The notes below the pieces were generated by a model, which saw only the letters and a list, made by a program, of their open reading frames with translations, ran no database searches and was not told the origin of the DNA. 36,077 nucleotides of DNA from a virus. The position numbers and the translations under genes are program-made. The stretch lies in IMG/VR virus record IMGVR_UViG_3300030117_002665, positions 1 to 36,077 of that record; one strand, 5' to 3'. The first letter of the stretch is position 1; the number at the start of each line of letters is the position of its first letter. Shown here piece by piece: positions 12,814 through 21,120 of the stretch.

Positions 12814-12879
12814 AGCTACACCGGTACGCGGAGCTACACGTTATACTACTTATTTCTACTACATGTAGCTACACGTTAT
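12814..12879. repeat. Direct AGCTACAC repeats (iteron-like)
   Basis: AGCTACAC occurs at 12814-12821, 12832-12839 and 12867-12874. The last two extend to the 13-mer AGCTACACGTTAT. Starts are 18 and 35 bp apart, roughly multiples of 17.5. The palindrome CTACATGTAG (12859-12868) abuts the third copy. The cluster sits just before the gene at 12878, whose ATG lies at the edge of the last repeat. Candidate replication iterons or autoregulatory sites. Confidence 0.55.
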
Positions 12880-13342
12880 GCTGTATAGTGAAATTCCGTA
12901 TGATGTGACGTTTTTAGAGAATCTTTTTTTAGAGGCTGCATGTACGGAACGGCGACTCCCACCAGCGATTGTTAAAAGAAAGTTAGCCAGCTGGGTTGAG
13001 TATGAACAATCCTGGCACGCATATAATGCCACAGCATTCACACCAAAGGCTCCCAAAGCATCACCGCGAGAGATCGACCGGTATTTTCTGGCGCTCGATC
13101 TCGGTCTTTGCTATGCGGAGGTCGAGGATCGGAAGTTGATTTGGGCGGTTAATTATTCAGCTGTTCTCAAGAATGGTTATCCCAGGGAACGCGGACCATC
13201 CTGGGAAAAGGTCAGTAAAGCGAGTAACAAGCGGATCTCAGCTAAGAGCGTTAAGCGAGATTATATTGATGCGATTGTTCGCATGGCTTACCGGATTAAA
13301 TTGCAGCCAGAAAGATTGATGCAAAAATTAGTCATAAAGTGA
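12878..13342 (+). CDS. DUF6362-like protein, possible HTH DNA-binding
   Basis: 154 residues. The layout resembles the phage DUF6362 family: AACTERRLPP, then KLASWVEYEQSW, ASPREIDRYFLALDLGL, EDRKLIWAVNYS, PSWEKVSKASN and SAKSVKRDYIDAIVRMAYRI. The last part looks like a sigma-factor-type helix-turn-helix. It is next to the terminase genes and just behind iteron-like repeats. No RBS is evident before ATG 12878, so the start is uncertain. Function unproven; DNA binding inferred. Confidence 0.55.
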   Translation: MLYSEIPYDVTFLENLFLEAACTERRLPPAIVKRKLASWVEYEQSWHAYNATAFTPKAPKASPREIDRYFLALDLGLCYAEVEDRKLIWAVNYSAVLKNGYPRERGPSWEKVSKASNKRISAKSVKRDYIDAIVRMAYRIKLQPERLMQKLVIK

Positions 13343-13485
13343 TTGCACGAATGCACGAAATGTAGTACCGTTTCCGGTAAGATTGGCAAGATCTTGCGAT
13401 ATTACTGCTTATATTGATGATATGCTCTGCCAGAGTACAAGGTTCTTAGCCATTCTTGATTTTCATATCTTTCTGAAAAAATGCT

Positions 13486-13515
13486 GAACGCAATGCGCTC
13501 CACCGCATTGCGTTC
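13486..13515. repeat. 12-bp perfect hairpin upstream of terminase small subunit
   Basis: GAACGCAATGCG at 13486-13497 and CGCATTGCGTTC at 13504-13515, loop of 6. No T tract on either strand, so not a typical terminator. It lies 18 bases before the terS start. Otherwise 13343-13532 shows only a tandem TGCACGAA pair just after the previous gene. Possible packaging or regulatory site. Confidence 0.65.
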
Positions 13516-13532
13516 GGTCAATAGGTAGATCA

Positions 13533-13949
13533 ATGTCAAGACTAATGAATTTGAAATTAATGAAAGATATCTGCGGTAAGCTGATCGAGGGGAACTCGAT
13601 GCGACAGATCGCAAAGCTGCCAGGATATCCGAGTGATGATACTGTGTATCGGTATGTGCAGAAGAACGACCAGGCACATGAGATGTATATCAGAGCCAAA
13701 GCAATCCAGGGTGAACGCATCCAGGACGAGATCGATGAAGTGCTTGGCGCTCCGATGCCGGACGATCCGAAACAAATGATGGCTGACGTGCAAATGAGGC
13801 GACTCAAGGTTGATACATTGCAGAAGCGGCACACACAGCTACAGCCGAAAGGCATACGGAATAAGGCGGAAGATGTAACGGCGCCAGGTGTATCGGGAAC
13901 GATTACGTTATCCTGGGAGAAAGGCGATGTTGACGTTAAGGCTGGTTGA
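13533..13949 (+). CDS. terS: Terminase small subunit (Sf6-type)
   Basis: 138 residues. The helix-turn-helix-like N-terminus (ICGKLIEGNSMRQIAKLPGYPSDDTVYRYVQKND) and the helical core AHEMYIRAKAIQGERIQDEIDEVL are characteristic of Sf6-like small terminases, which recognise phage DNA and form rings. The C-terminus (VSGTITLSWEKGDVDVKAG) is the usual short tail. The RBS is weak. It is separated from terL by 1.5 kb of small genes and a methyltransferase. Confidence 0.85.
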   Translation: MSRLMNLKLMKDICGKLIEGNSMRQIAKLPGYPSDDTVYRYVQKNDQAHEMYIRAKAIQGERIQDEIDEVLGAPMPDDPKQMMADVQMRRLKVDTLQKRHTQLQPKGIRNKAEDVTAPGVSGTITLSWEKGDVDVKAG

Positions 13950-14110
13950 TTTCGGTTCGGCAATGCTTTAACTGCGACCAATCGCACGCGCGAGTCCTGG
14001 GCATTTCGCTATGTTTGTGCTTGATCTGTGCTTGACCGCTCTGATCCAGCTTATTTTATTGAAAAGCATGGGGGATGGTCGCTCTTATGCCGGTCTTTTT
14101 GCCTGGATAT

Positions 14111-14145
14111 GCCGCGACCCTACCCCCGACCGATCGGGCGCGCGC
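14111..14145. other. GC-rich island in the gap after terS (possible cos/pac)
   Basis: 29 of these 35 bases are G or C, in a genome that is otherwise AT-leaning. It contains CCCGA-CCGA-TCGGG (a 5-bp stem with a central CGATCG) and a GCGCGCGC run. The whole gap 13950-14198 has no convincing gene; the frame open from 14011 has no recognisable features. Position between terminase genes makes a packaging signal possible. Confidence 0.4.
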
Positions 14146-14198
14146 AACTTACATATATATAACCCAATCCGGACACAGACATTCACAATGAGGACCAC

Positions 14199-14735
14199 AT
14201 GGGAAAACGTAGTGAGTTCGACCGGATACCGAGAGATTTCTATCCAACACCACCGGAGGCGGTAAAGCCTTTGCTGTATCACTTGGATATGCCGTCTATA
14301 AAGCTGTTTTGCGAGCCGTGTGCTGGCAATGGGCAGCTTATTGATCTTATGGAGCTAGCTGGTGTTATGTGCTGCTATGCGAGCGATATAGAGCCGCGTA
14401 GGTCTGGTATTATTCAGCATGATGCGCTGGAGTTAGATGAGATGAAGATATTGGATGCGGATGCGATTATTACTAATCCTCCCTGGCGACGTGATCTGCT
14501 GCATCCTATGATTGAGTATTTTATATCTTTAAAACCTACATGGCTGCTATTTGATGCCGATTGGATGCACACCAGGCAATCGACGGATTTGATTAAGTAT
14601 TGCCAAAAGATTGTGTCTGTGGGTCGTGTGAAGTGGATCCCCGATAGTAAGCATACCGGTAAGGATAATTGCTGCTGGTATTTCTTTAGTAAATATTCGC
14701 AGACGAACAGCACAAGGTTTATAGGTCGAGTATGA
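14199..14735 (+). CDS. Adenine-type DNA methyltransferase-like protein
   Basis: 178 residues with GAGG before ATG. FYPTPPEAV (14-22) precedes the SAM-binding motif EPCAGNGQLIDLM (39-51); SDIEP (62-66) follows the second strand, and the catalytic motif NPPW (93-96) matches N6-adenine methyltransferases. The protein is short and no target-recognition domain is visible, so specificity cannot be read. It may protect phage DNA or mark it. The 3' end is coupled to the next gene by ATGA. Confidence 0.75.
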   Translation: MGKRSEFDRIPRDFYPTPPEAVKPLLYHLDMPSIKLFCEPCAGNGQLIDLMELAGVMCCYASDIEPRRSGIIQHDALELDEMKILDADAIITNPPWRRDLLHPMIEYFISLKPTWLLFDADWMHTRQSTDLIKYCQKIVSVGRVKWIPDSKHTGKDNCCWYFFSKYSQTNSTRFIGRV

Positions 14736-14914
14736 AAACATTGATTTTTATCCTTGTGATTATGAAAGGCAGCGAACAAGTAGACGAGGCTGATTTTGGC
14801 AGTCACCAGGATTGTAGCTGGCACGCTTCGTTGATTAACAGAGCGAATACTGGCAGTCCATACAGCGCGTATTGCAAGCCGAAATTGAAAATGATTGTTG
14901 ATAAAAATGGCTGA
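14732..14914 (+). CDS. Small protein with hydrophobic N-terminus
   Basis: 60 residues: MKTLIFILVIMKGSEQVDEADF, then a soluble part with two Cys. The short hydrophobic N-terminus could be a signal peptide or membrane anchor. I recall similar small secreted-looking proteins in packaging regions of environmental phages. Coupled to the methyltransferase gene. No function known. Confidence 0.5.
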   Translation: MKTLIFILVIMKGSEQVDEADFGSHQDCSWHASLINRANTGSPYSAYCKPKLKMIVDKNG

Positions 14915-14917
14915 AAA

Positions 14918-15127
14918 ATGACACCAACTATTGTTATTACCTTTCATTTATTTCTTATTCTTATGCCCGATGTGGAGAAAGAGGAGTTTGTGGTTCACAA
15001 GCTACGATTTGAAACGCAAGAAAGTTGTTTGTATTTTGCTGAGAGATTGGATCAAGTGAGGGATCCTATAGTTCGGAAGAAGCAATGCAGACCGGTTATG
15101 AATTATATTTATCCGGATGAATTATGA
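14918..15127 (+). CDS. Small hypothetical protein
   Basis: 69 residues: hydrophobic N-terminus TPTIVITFHLFLILM, then KLRFETQESCLYFAERLDQV and a second Cys near the end. Size and layout resemble the preceding 60-residue protein, so the two may be related. Overlaps the next gene by ATGA. Confidence 0.5.
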   Translation: MTPTIVITFHLFLILMPDVEKEEFVVHKLRFETQESCLYFAERLDQVRDPIVRKKQCRPVMNYIYPDEL

Positions 15128-15351
15128 AAAATGATCCGGTGAACAACCCCTGGCATTATACCCAGGCGAAAATTGAGTGCATTGATTTTATAAAAGAGAA
15201 TTTGGGCGATGGTTTCGGGTGTTACTGCCGAGGTCAAGTGCTCAAGTATATGTGGCGCTATAAGGATAAGAATGGTGTCCAGGATTTAAAAAAGGCTGAG
15301 TGGTATTTGAAAGCATTAATTGAATTTGAAGATTCTAGGAAAGACCGCTGA
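15124..15351 (+). CDS. DUF3310 family protein
   Basis: 75 residues with the family signature nearly end to end: DPVNNPWHYTQAKIECIDFI, YCRGQVLKYMWRYKDKNG, then LKKAEWYLKALI. DUF3310 proteins are widespread in phages and sometimes labelled nucleotide kinase-like, but the activity is unproven. Full length for the stand-alone domain. Confidence 0.8.
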   Translation: MKNDPVNNPWHYTQAKIECIDFIKENLGDGFGCYCRGQVLKYMWRYKDKNGVQDLKKAEWYLKALIEFEDSRKDR

Positions 15352-15568
15352 ATGGTTCCGCAAGCAACAAGAGAACAAGCAACTGCATAGGGATTTTATG
15401 CTGCGGCAATTTAGGCAAGAATTAGAGAAATATGGAAATAAAGATACCATACGCGCCGAGAAAGGTGCAGCAAGAACTACACAATCAGCTGGACAAACAC
15501 CGGTGGGCGGTAGTGGTAATGCACCGAAGAGCCGGCAAAACAGTAATGGCGATCAATCATCTTCTTAG
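15320..15568 (+). CDS. Possible small ORF overlapping terL
   Basis: Open frame of 82 residues from TTG at 15320, with no RBS. The part before terL (KTAEWFRKQQENKQLHRDF, MLRQFRQELEKYG) looks like a genuine helix and fills the only gap between DUF3310 and terL. From 15432 it shares DNA with the terL start and becomes Gly/Ser/Gln-rich and unstructured. It may be a real small gene running into terL, or a remnant. Confidence 0.3.
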   Translation: MNLKILGKTAEWFRKQQENKQLHRDFMLRQFRQELEKYGNKDTIRAEKGAARTTQSAGQTPVGGSGNAPKSRQNSNGDQSSS

Positions 15569-16700
15569 AGAGGCGGTATTGTGTGAGAAAAAAAGTCCAC
15601 GATATGCCTATATTGCGCCGACATACCGCCAGGCAAAGCAAGTAGCCTGGGATTATCTTAAACAATTTGCGGTAAATATACCGATGGCGCGCTTTCACGA
15701 AACGGAATTGCGCTGCGATCTGCCCAATGGTGCTCGAATACAGCTGTTGGGATCTGAAAATCCGGCGAGCTTGCGTGGAATTTATTTAGATATGGCGGTT
15801 TTGGACGAGATGGCGGATATGCCGGAGAACTTATTTCCGGAAGTTATCAGACCAGCTTTATCGGATCGTGAGGGAAAAGCATTATTTATTGGTACACCAA
15901 GAGGACACAATGCCTTTTTCGAATTATACGAGGCTGCAACGGCAGCAGATGATTGGTTTACAGCGACCTACAAGGCGAGTGAAACCGGGATATTACCTAA
16001 ATCCGAACTTGAGTCCGCGCGGATCGGCATGTCGGAGGATCAGTACAACCAGGAATATGAGTGCTCCTGGGTGGCGAATGTTCCAGGGTCTGTCTTTGGT
16101 AAGGAACTTCAGAAAGCCTTTCAAGATGGTAGAATTTCTAAGGTTCCGTATGATCCCTCTGTCCGTGTTGACACTTTTTGGGATCTTGGAGTCGGCGATT
16201 CGACAGCGATTTGGTGGGTCCAGGTCGTAGGGAGAGCGGTACATTTTATAGATTATTATGAGGCGAGAGGTGAGGGATTACCCCATTATGCCAGGGTGCT
16301 GCAAGAACGTGAGTATCTATACGATAGTCATTACGCACCACATGATATTGAGGTTAGAGAATTAGGATCCGGAAAGAGTAGGCGCGAGGTTGCCTGGGAT
16401 CTAGGGATAAATTTTCGTGTTGTTCCCAAACTACCTATTGATGATGGGATCCACGCAGCGCAGCTTTTGCTAGCACGATCCTGGTTTGATCGAGATAACT
16501 GTAAGAATGGATTAGAGGCATTAAGACAATATCATCGTGTCTATAACGAGCGAACACGATCATTTTCTAAAACAATAAAACACGATTGGTCCTCACATAG
16601 CGCCGATGCGTTTCGTTATGCGGCGGTAGGATTAAGAGAAAACAAGCGACAGTTTCAAGCACCACAGCAAACAGCGGTGAATGAATACCGCGTATTCTAG
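15432..16700 (+). CDS. terL: Terminase large subunit
   Basis: 422 residues. ATPase: Walker A HRRAGKT at 31-37, Walker B MAVLDE at 121-126, coupling motif GTPRG at 154-158. Nuclease: Asp251 in FWDLGVGDSTA, acidic residues around 275, and Asp392 in SHSADAFRYA. MEIKIPYAPRKVQQELH is the usual N-terminus, which fixes the start. It packages DNA into the prohead through the portal at 17513. Complete. Confidence 0.93.
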   Translation: MEIKIPYAPRKVQQELHNQLDKHRWAVVVMHRRAGKTVMAINHLLREAVLCEKKSPRYAYIAPTYRQAKQVAWDYLKQFAVNIPMARFHETELRCDLPNGARIQLLGSENPASLRGIYLDMAVLDEMADMPENLFPEVIRPALSDREGKALFIGTPRGHNAFFELYEAATAADDWFTATYKASETGILPKSELESARIGMSEDQYNQEYECSWVANVPGSVFGKELQKAFQDGRISKVPYDPSVRVDTFWDLGVGDSTAIWWVQVVGRAVHFIDYYEARGEGLPHYARVLQEREYLYDSHYAPHDIEVRELGSGKSRREVAWDLGINFRVVPKLPIDDGIHAAQLLLARSWFDRDNCKNGLEALRQYHRVYNERTRSFSKTIKHDWSSHSADAFRYAAVGLRENKRQFQAPQQTAVNEYRVF

Positions 16701-16709
16701 GAGAACAGC

Positions 16710-17279
16710 ATGAGTTTTTGGAGTGAATTGGTTAGCGCCATTACCGGTGGTGGTACAAATTTCGGACGAACTACCGGACCAGCTATACAAAGATTTTCCG
16801 ATAGCATGAAATTCAAAGAGCCTACCAGGTTAGATAGATTTTTAGCCGGACCCAATCAGACAGTAGATATGAGCGAAAAGGGTCGTAAGAAAAGATTTGA
16901 GGATAATGTTGCGTTAAATCAAGCTGAAATGACAAAGGTAGCGGATATGGTGGATCCGATGGGAGAGCGCACCGATCCTAATACCGGTCGATCTGTCAGA
17001 GAAACCAGGGGATATGAGCAGAAATCGGGCAGTACAGCTGCACCAAAAACAATGATGAGCGGATCTTCTACACCAGCGGCGGCTACTAAAACAGAGCCGA
17101 CACCGCCGGCAGCGCCTAAAACTGTAGGTGAAGATGCTACCAGCAGCGGTGAAATTGAGGATGAAGTGGATGCAAATAAAGGAAAAGGCAAGAAATCTAC
17201 AATTTTAACCAGCGCACAAGGGTTATTGAGTGAGGCTCCGACCAGGGGAAAGCGTAAATTAAAAGGTTTAATCGCGTGA
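16710..17279 (+). CDS. Conserved virion-region protein between terminase and portal
   Basis: 189 residues with AGGAGA upstream. Low-complexity Pro/Ala/Thr middle (PAAATKTEPTPPAAPKT) and a C-terminus STILTSAQGLLSEAPTRGKRKL, a motif I recall from proteins at this place in many podovirus-like genomes. Possibly a head or connector-associated protein; no enzymatic motif. Overlaps the next gene by GTGA. Confidence 0.6.
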   Translation: MSFWSELVSAITGGGTNFGRTTGPAIQRFSDSMKFKEPTRLDRFLAGPNQTVDMSEKGRKKRFEDNVALNQAEMTKVADMVDPMGERTDPNTGRSVRETRGYEQKSGSTAAPKTMMSGSSTPAAATKTEPTPPAAPKTVGEDATSSGEIEDEVDANKGKGKKSTILTSAQGLLSEAPTRGKRKLKGLIA

Positions 17280-17464
17280 AAGTACGAAAACCAAAGAATG
17301 CTGCTGGCTTAATGGGTCGAATTGCTAATCAACCTATTACCGGAATGTCCTCATCGATGGATATTGATCCTATGGAGCGGATGATGCAGCGCTTTGAGGG
17401 TCGAATGAAAGGCGGAAGTCCGCGAAAAAAGAAAAGAAAAACTATGATGCAAGGGAATTACTAA
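17276..17464 (+). CDS. Small basic protein, GTG start
   Basis: 62 residues from GTG at 17276 overlapping the previous TGA. Met- and Lys-rich (MERMMQRFEGRMKGGSPRKKKRKTMM). Could bind nucleic acid. The last base overlaps a 13-codon ORF. Confidence 0.5.
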   Translation: MKVRKPKNAAGLMGRIANQPITGMSSSMDIDPMERMMQRFEGRMKGGSPRKKKRKTMMQGNY

Positions 17465-17505
17465 TGCCAAAACCCTATAAAAAGCCAAAAAAACCAAGAA
17501 AGTAA
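17464..17505 (+). CDS. Possible micro-ORF, MPKPYKKPKKPRK
   Basis: 13 codons, ATG 17464, TAA 17503-17505, with AGGGA 7 bases upstream. All but three residues are Lys, Pro or Arg. It fills the gap before the portal start and could act as a coupling leader, since the portal lacks a clear RBS. Confidence 0.35.
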   Translation: MPKPYKKPKKPRK

Positions 17506-17512
17506 TGTCTTA

Positions 17513-19129
17513 ATGGATAAAATTTCACCATTAGTCGCCACATTGCACAAAAGATTTGAGTCTTTACAGACCCAAAGGAGCAATATTGAGCAGCGCTGGC
17601 AAGAGGTAGCTGACTATTTCTTACCCAGGAAAGCCGATATTGTACGAAAACGTGCAGCTGGTGAGCGAAAAGATCAAAAAATATTCGACTCCACGGCGCA
17701 ACATGCGGTCGAATTGCTAGCTGCGAACCTACACGGCACGCTTACCTCCCCTTCGGTGCCGTGGTTCGCTATGCGATTTAGAGATAAAGCGCTGCAAAAT
17801 GAGGATGCAGCGAATGAATGGCTGGAGATCTGCACGCAGCAGATGTACCAGGCGCTTGAGAGATCCAATTTTCAGCAAGAAATCCATGAATTATACTATG
17901 ATTTAGTGGTTTTTGGCACAGCTGCCCTGGCGATCGAGAAAGAAATTGGTCAAGATCTACGCTTTTCCACCAGGCATATTGCTGAGATTTACATAGCAGA
18001 AAATCATGAGGGAAGAGTCGATACAGTATTTCGTAAGTATGAGTTAACCGCACGACAAGCAGAGCAAAAGTTTGGGAAGAATAATCTATCGAATAGAATA
18101 AAAAAATCATTGGAGAACACTCCTTTAGATAAACATGCGATAATTAATGTTATTTACCCTAGAGGCGATACAGGCAAGACAACCGCAAAAGACAAACCTT
18201 TTGCATCTATTCACTACTGTTATGACAGTAAATATCTGATGCAAGAGAGCGGTTATGACTCAATGGTCCTGGCAACTCCCAGATTTACCAAGGATAGTTC
18301 TAGCGTTTACGGACACTCACCGGCACATACATGTCTAGCGGATGCCATGATGGTATCAAAGATGGCAGAAATTGGGATCAGAGCCGCACAAAAGCAGCTG
18401 GATCCGCCGTTAATGGTTCCGGATGATGGTTATGTCCTACCGGTAAGAACGACACCAGGAGCGCTTAATTTCTACAGATCTGGTTCCAGGGATAGAATAG
18501 AGCCGCTAAAAACAGATGCGAATAATTTATTGCAGCTTAATCAAGAGGAGCGACGACAAGAGCAGATCCGCCGGATCTTCTATGTTGACCAGCTATTAGC
18601 CTCTACAGATAAGACAATGACAGCAACACAAACGCTGCAAATGCAAGAAGAACGATTACGAATGTTAGGACCGGTGTTAGGGCGCTTGCAATCAGAGTTA
18701 CTACAACCCTTAATTTCAAGAACCTTTGAATTACTGCTTTCCCAGGGTGTTCTACCGCCGGCTCCCGACGAACTGCAAGGACAAGATATAGATATCGAGT
18801 ACGTTTCGCCGCTTGCTAAAGCACAAAAGATAGGTGATCTACAAAATCTAGTGCGCGGAGTAGAGATAATGACCAGCTTGGCAGAGGTTATTCCAGGGAT
18901 TACGGACTACATTGATAATGATGGATTGGTTCAGTACCTGGTTGAGATCACCGGAATGCCGGCAAGAGTGATTAGATCCGATCAAGAAGTGGCAGCGATG
19001 AGAAAAGAGCAGCAAGAGGCAGCCGCAGCGCAGCAATCACAAGAGCAAGATATGCAAAATTCAGAGCAAGCGCGTAATGTTGCGCCATTATTGCAAGCCT
19101 TACAAGCTAACCAGGGCGCGGCTGAATGA
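17513..19129 (+). CDS. Portal (head-to-tail connector) protein, podovirus type
   Basis: 538 residues, similar in length to T7 gp8. Conserved blocks: RWQEVADYFLPRKADI, KIFDSTAQHAVELLAANLHG, TSPSVPWFAMRF, FQQEIHELYYDLVVFGTAAL, GHSPAHTCLADAM and RIFYVDQLL. It forms the dodecameric ring through which terL packs DNA and to which the tail tubes bind. The Gln/Ala-rich C-terminus is typical. The stop overlaps the next gene. Confidence 0.9.
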   Translation: MDKISPLVATLHKRFESLQTQRSNIEQRWQEVADYFLPRKADIVRKRAAGERKDQKIFDSTAQHAVELLAANLHGTLTSPSVPWFAMRFRDKALQNEDAANEWLEICTQQMYQALERSNFQQEIHELYYDLVVFGTAALAIEKEIGQDLRFSTRHIAEIYIAENHEGRVDTVFRKYELTARQAEQKFGKNNLSNRIKKSLENTPLDKHAIINVIYPRGDTGKTTAKDKPFASIHYCYDSKYLMQESGYDSMVLATPRFTKDSSSVYGHSPAHTCLADAMMVSKMAEIGIRAAQKQLDPPLMVPDDGYVLPVRTTPGALNFYRSGSRDRIEPLKTDANNLLQLNQEERRQEQIRRIFYVDQLLASTDKTMTATQTLQMQEERLRMLGPVLGRLQSELLQPLISRTFELLLSQGVLPPAPDELQGQDIDIEYVSPLAKAQKIGDLQNLVRGVEIMTSLAEVIPGITDYIDNDGLVQYLVEITGMPARVIRSDQEVAAMRKEQQEAAAAQQSQEQDMQNSEQARNVAPLLQALQANQGAAE

Positions 19130-19347
19130 TGGATATTGAAGATCTACAGCGCGTTTATCGAGAAGTCTTTTCCTCTGATGAGGGCAAGAGAGTTTTAGAC
19201 GATTTGAAAGCCAGGTTTGGTTTTCAGCAAACCACGCATGTTCCAGGGGATCCCTATGAAAGTGCGTTTTTCGAGGGTCAGCGCAATGCTGTCCTATTAA
19301 TTTTAAGAATGATGGAAGAAAAAAGAAAGGATCTAACAAGTGAATGA
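19126..19347 (+). CDS. Bbp19-like small virion protein
   Basis: 73 residues. VYREVFSSDEGKRVLDDLKARF and GDPYESAFFEGQRNAVLLILRMM match the Bbp19-type family found between portal and scaffold genes of T7-like and BPP-1-like phages. Role unknown, presumably head assembly. Coupled to both neighbours. Confidence 0.7.
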   Translation: MMDIEDLQRVYREVFSSDEGKRVLDDLKARFGFQQTTHVPGDPYESAFFEGQRNAVLLILRMMEEKRKDLTSE

Positions 19348-20161
19348 AACAGCAGAGGTAATTGAGCAAACTCAATCTCAAGAAACACAACCACAAGAAA
19401 CTCCAGTAGCTTTTGCGGATTCGCTAGGCGAGGAGTTTAAGGGCAACCCTATATTTAAGAATTTTCAAGACGTAAATGGTTTAGCAAAATCATATATGCA
19501 CGCGCAGCGCATGATCGGTGCTGATAAAGTAGCGATCCCAGGTAAGCACGCGACAGATGCAGAGAGGCTAGAAGTCTATCAAAAGCTAGGTGCGCCGGTA
19601 AATATCGATGGTTATGATGTAAAATTTCCCGAAACCTTTACAGCTGACGAGCAAAAAGCCTTTAAGGAAACGGCATTATCCGTTGGTTTAAATGGTAATC
19701 AAGCCTCTAAAGTTGTCGATTTTCTAAGTGAAACCTTTAACCAGGCAAGCGCGCAATCACAATTAAACGCTGACCAGGTAGTCGCGGATAATCGTGCAGA
19801 ATTGCAGAAAGAATGGGGAAATGCGTTAGATCAAAAGCTAGAGAGAGCACGCGGTGCTGCTGTTCATCTATTAGGATCCGACGATATTTTCAGTGATATA
19901 CAACTAAAGGACGGAACCCATTTGGGTGATAATCCACAGATAATAAGAATGTTTGCTGCTTTAGCTGACCAGATAAGTGAAGATACCCTGGGCGGTCCTA
20001 CAAGTGAGCAGATTAGCACACCAGAGGAACTTGAGCGCGAAAAGCGAGAACTCATGCAATCTGGTAGTCCATATTGGAGCAATACTCATCCCGATCACGA
20101 TAAATACATTCAACGTGTTTTGAAGATCAATGAGGATTTGTATCCAGAACCAGAGGGGTAA
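19340..20161 (+). CDS. Capsid assembly scaffolding protein
   Basis: 273 residues from GTG at 19340, overlapping the previous stop. Gln/Glu/Thr-rich disordered N-terminus, then KNFQDVNGLAKSYMHAQRMIG, YQKLGAP and a helical, acidic C-terminal half ending YIQRVLKINEDLYPEPEG. Composition and position just before the capsid gene match podovirus scaffolds (T7 gp9 role). Confidence 0.75.
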   Translation: MNETAEVIEQTQSQETQPQETPVAFADSLGEEFKGNPIFKNFQDVNGLAKSYMHAQRMIGADKVAIPGKHATDAERLEVYQKLGAPVNIDGYDVKFPETFTADEQKAFKETALSVGLNGNQASKVVDFLSETFNQASAQSQLNADQVVADNRAELQKEWGNALDQKLERARGAAVHLLGSDDIFSDIQLKDGTHLGDNPQIIRMFAALADQISEDTLGGPTSEQISTPEELEREKRELMQSGSPYWSNTHPDHDKYIQRVLKINEDLYPEPEG

Positions 20162-20249
20162 TCTTCGGATCCCTCCAGGTAAAAAATATTTTGGGTCTTT
20201 TGCGAGATAACCCACTTCAATTTTAACTTTTTTAACGGAGGTACTTACA

Positions 20250-21107
20250 ATGAGTACACAAATTACGACTGCTTTCGTTAATCAGTATTCTCAGAACGTA
20301 ACATTATTATCGCAGCAAATGGGTTCATTACTGCGTAATTCTGTGAGAACTGAGGCGGTTAACGGAGAAAAGGCGTTTTTCGAGCAGATCGGTTCTGGAG
20401 TCGCAGCAGCCAGGTCGAGCAGAAATTCAGACACGCCGATTATGGAAACTCCCCATGCGAGGAGAATGTGTAATTTAACCGATTATGAATATGCAGATTT
20501 GATTGACGATCAAGATAAAATTCGCATGTTGATATCTCCGGATTCAACTTACGCAAAGGCAGCGGCAGCGGCTATCGGCAGAGCTATGGATGATGAAATC
20601 ATCGCAGCTTTAGGCGGTACAGCTAAAACCGGTGTATCGGGTGGAACTTCAACAGCTTTACCTAGTGGGCAGAAAATCGCTCATGGTGGTGCTGGACTAA
20701 CGATTGCAAAATTGGTTAGTGCAAAGAAGATCCTAGATCAAAACAGCGTAGATCCCTCAATAGAGAGATACATTGTTGTTTCACCAGAGCAAATAGAAGA
20801 TCTATTAAACTCTACCACAGTAACAAGCGCAGATTTCAATTCTGTAAAAGCGCTCGTTCAAGGTGAGATGGATACTTTTCTTGGCTTTAAATTTATAACA
20901 TCTAATCGTTTAACAGATAACGGAACCTCAAGGCTATGCTATGCGTATGCTAAAGAGGGAATGGTTTTGGGAATGGGTAAGGAACCTACTGCCAGGATAG
21001 ATGAACGAGCAGATAAATCATACAGCACGCAGATCTACTACTGTTCTTCTTTCGGGTCCACAAGGCTTGAAGAAGAAATGGTTGTTGAAATTGCGTGTAA
21101 TGAGTAA
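20250..21107 (+). CDS. Major capsid protein
   Basis: 285 residues with strong RBS GGAGG. Blocks FVNQYSQNVTLLSQQMGSLLRNSVRTE, GEKAFFEQIG, PHARRMCNLTDYEYADLIDDQD and DDEIIAALGGTAKTG are those of T7-like capsid proteins with an HK97-type fold. It is shorter than T7 gp10A (345 residues). The C-terminal strands end TRLEEEMVVEIACNE. Most abundant virion protein expected; the extended leader at 20162-20249 and good RBS fit high expression. Confidence 0.88.
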   Translation: MSTQITTAFVNQYSQNVTLLSQQMGSLLRNSVRTEAVNGEKAFFEQIGSGVAAARSSRNSDTPIMETPHARRMCNLTDYEYADLIDDQDKIRMLISPDSTYAKAAAAAIGRAMDDEIIAALGGTAKTGVSGGTSTALPSGQKIAHGGAGLTIAKLVSAKKILDQNSVDPSIERYIVVSPEQIEDLLNSTTVTSADFNSVKALVQGEMDTFLGFKFITSNRLTDNGTSRLCYAYAKEGMVLGMGKEPTARIDERADKSYSTQIYYCSSFGSTRLEEEMVVEIACNE

Positions 21108-21120
21108 GGAGGATTGAACA

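Noticed and set aside
12790-12888. 32-codon ORF across the AGCTACAC repeats (MKKSITLGSY...)
   Set aside because: No clear RBS, and its sequence follows the DNA repeats; more likely regulatory or origin DNA.
13486-13515. Rho-independent terminator before terS
   Set aside because: Strong stem but no T run on either strand.
14011-14265. 84-codon frame over the terS-methyltransferase gap
   Set aside because: No RBS, no recognisable features, and it runs into the methyltransferase gene in another frame.
20162-20249. Terminator between scaffold and capsid genes
   Set aside because: Only a 5-bp TGGGT/ACCCA pairing with a 13-base loop; too weak.
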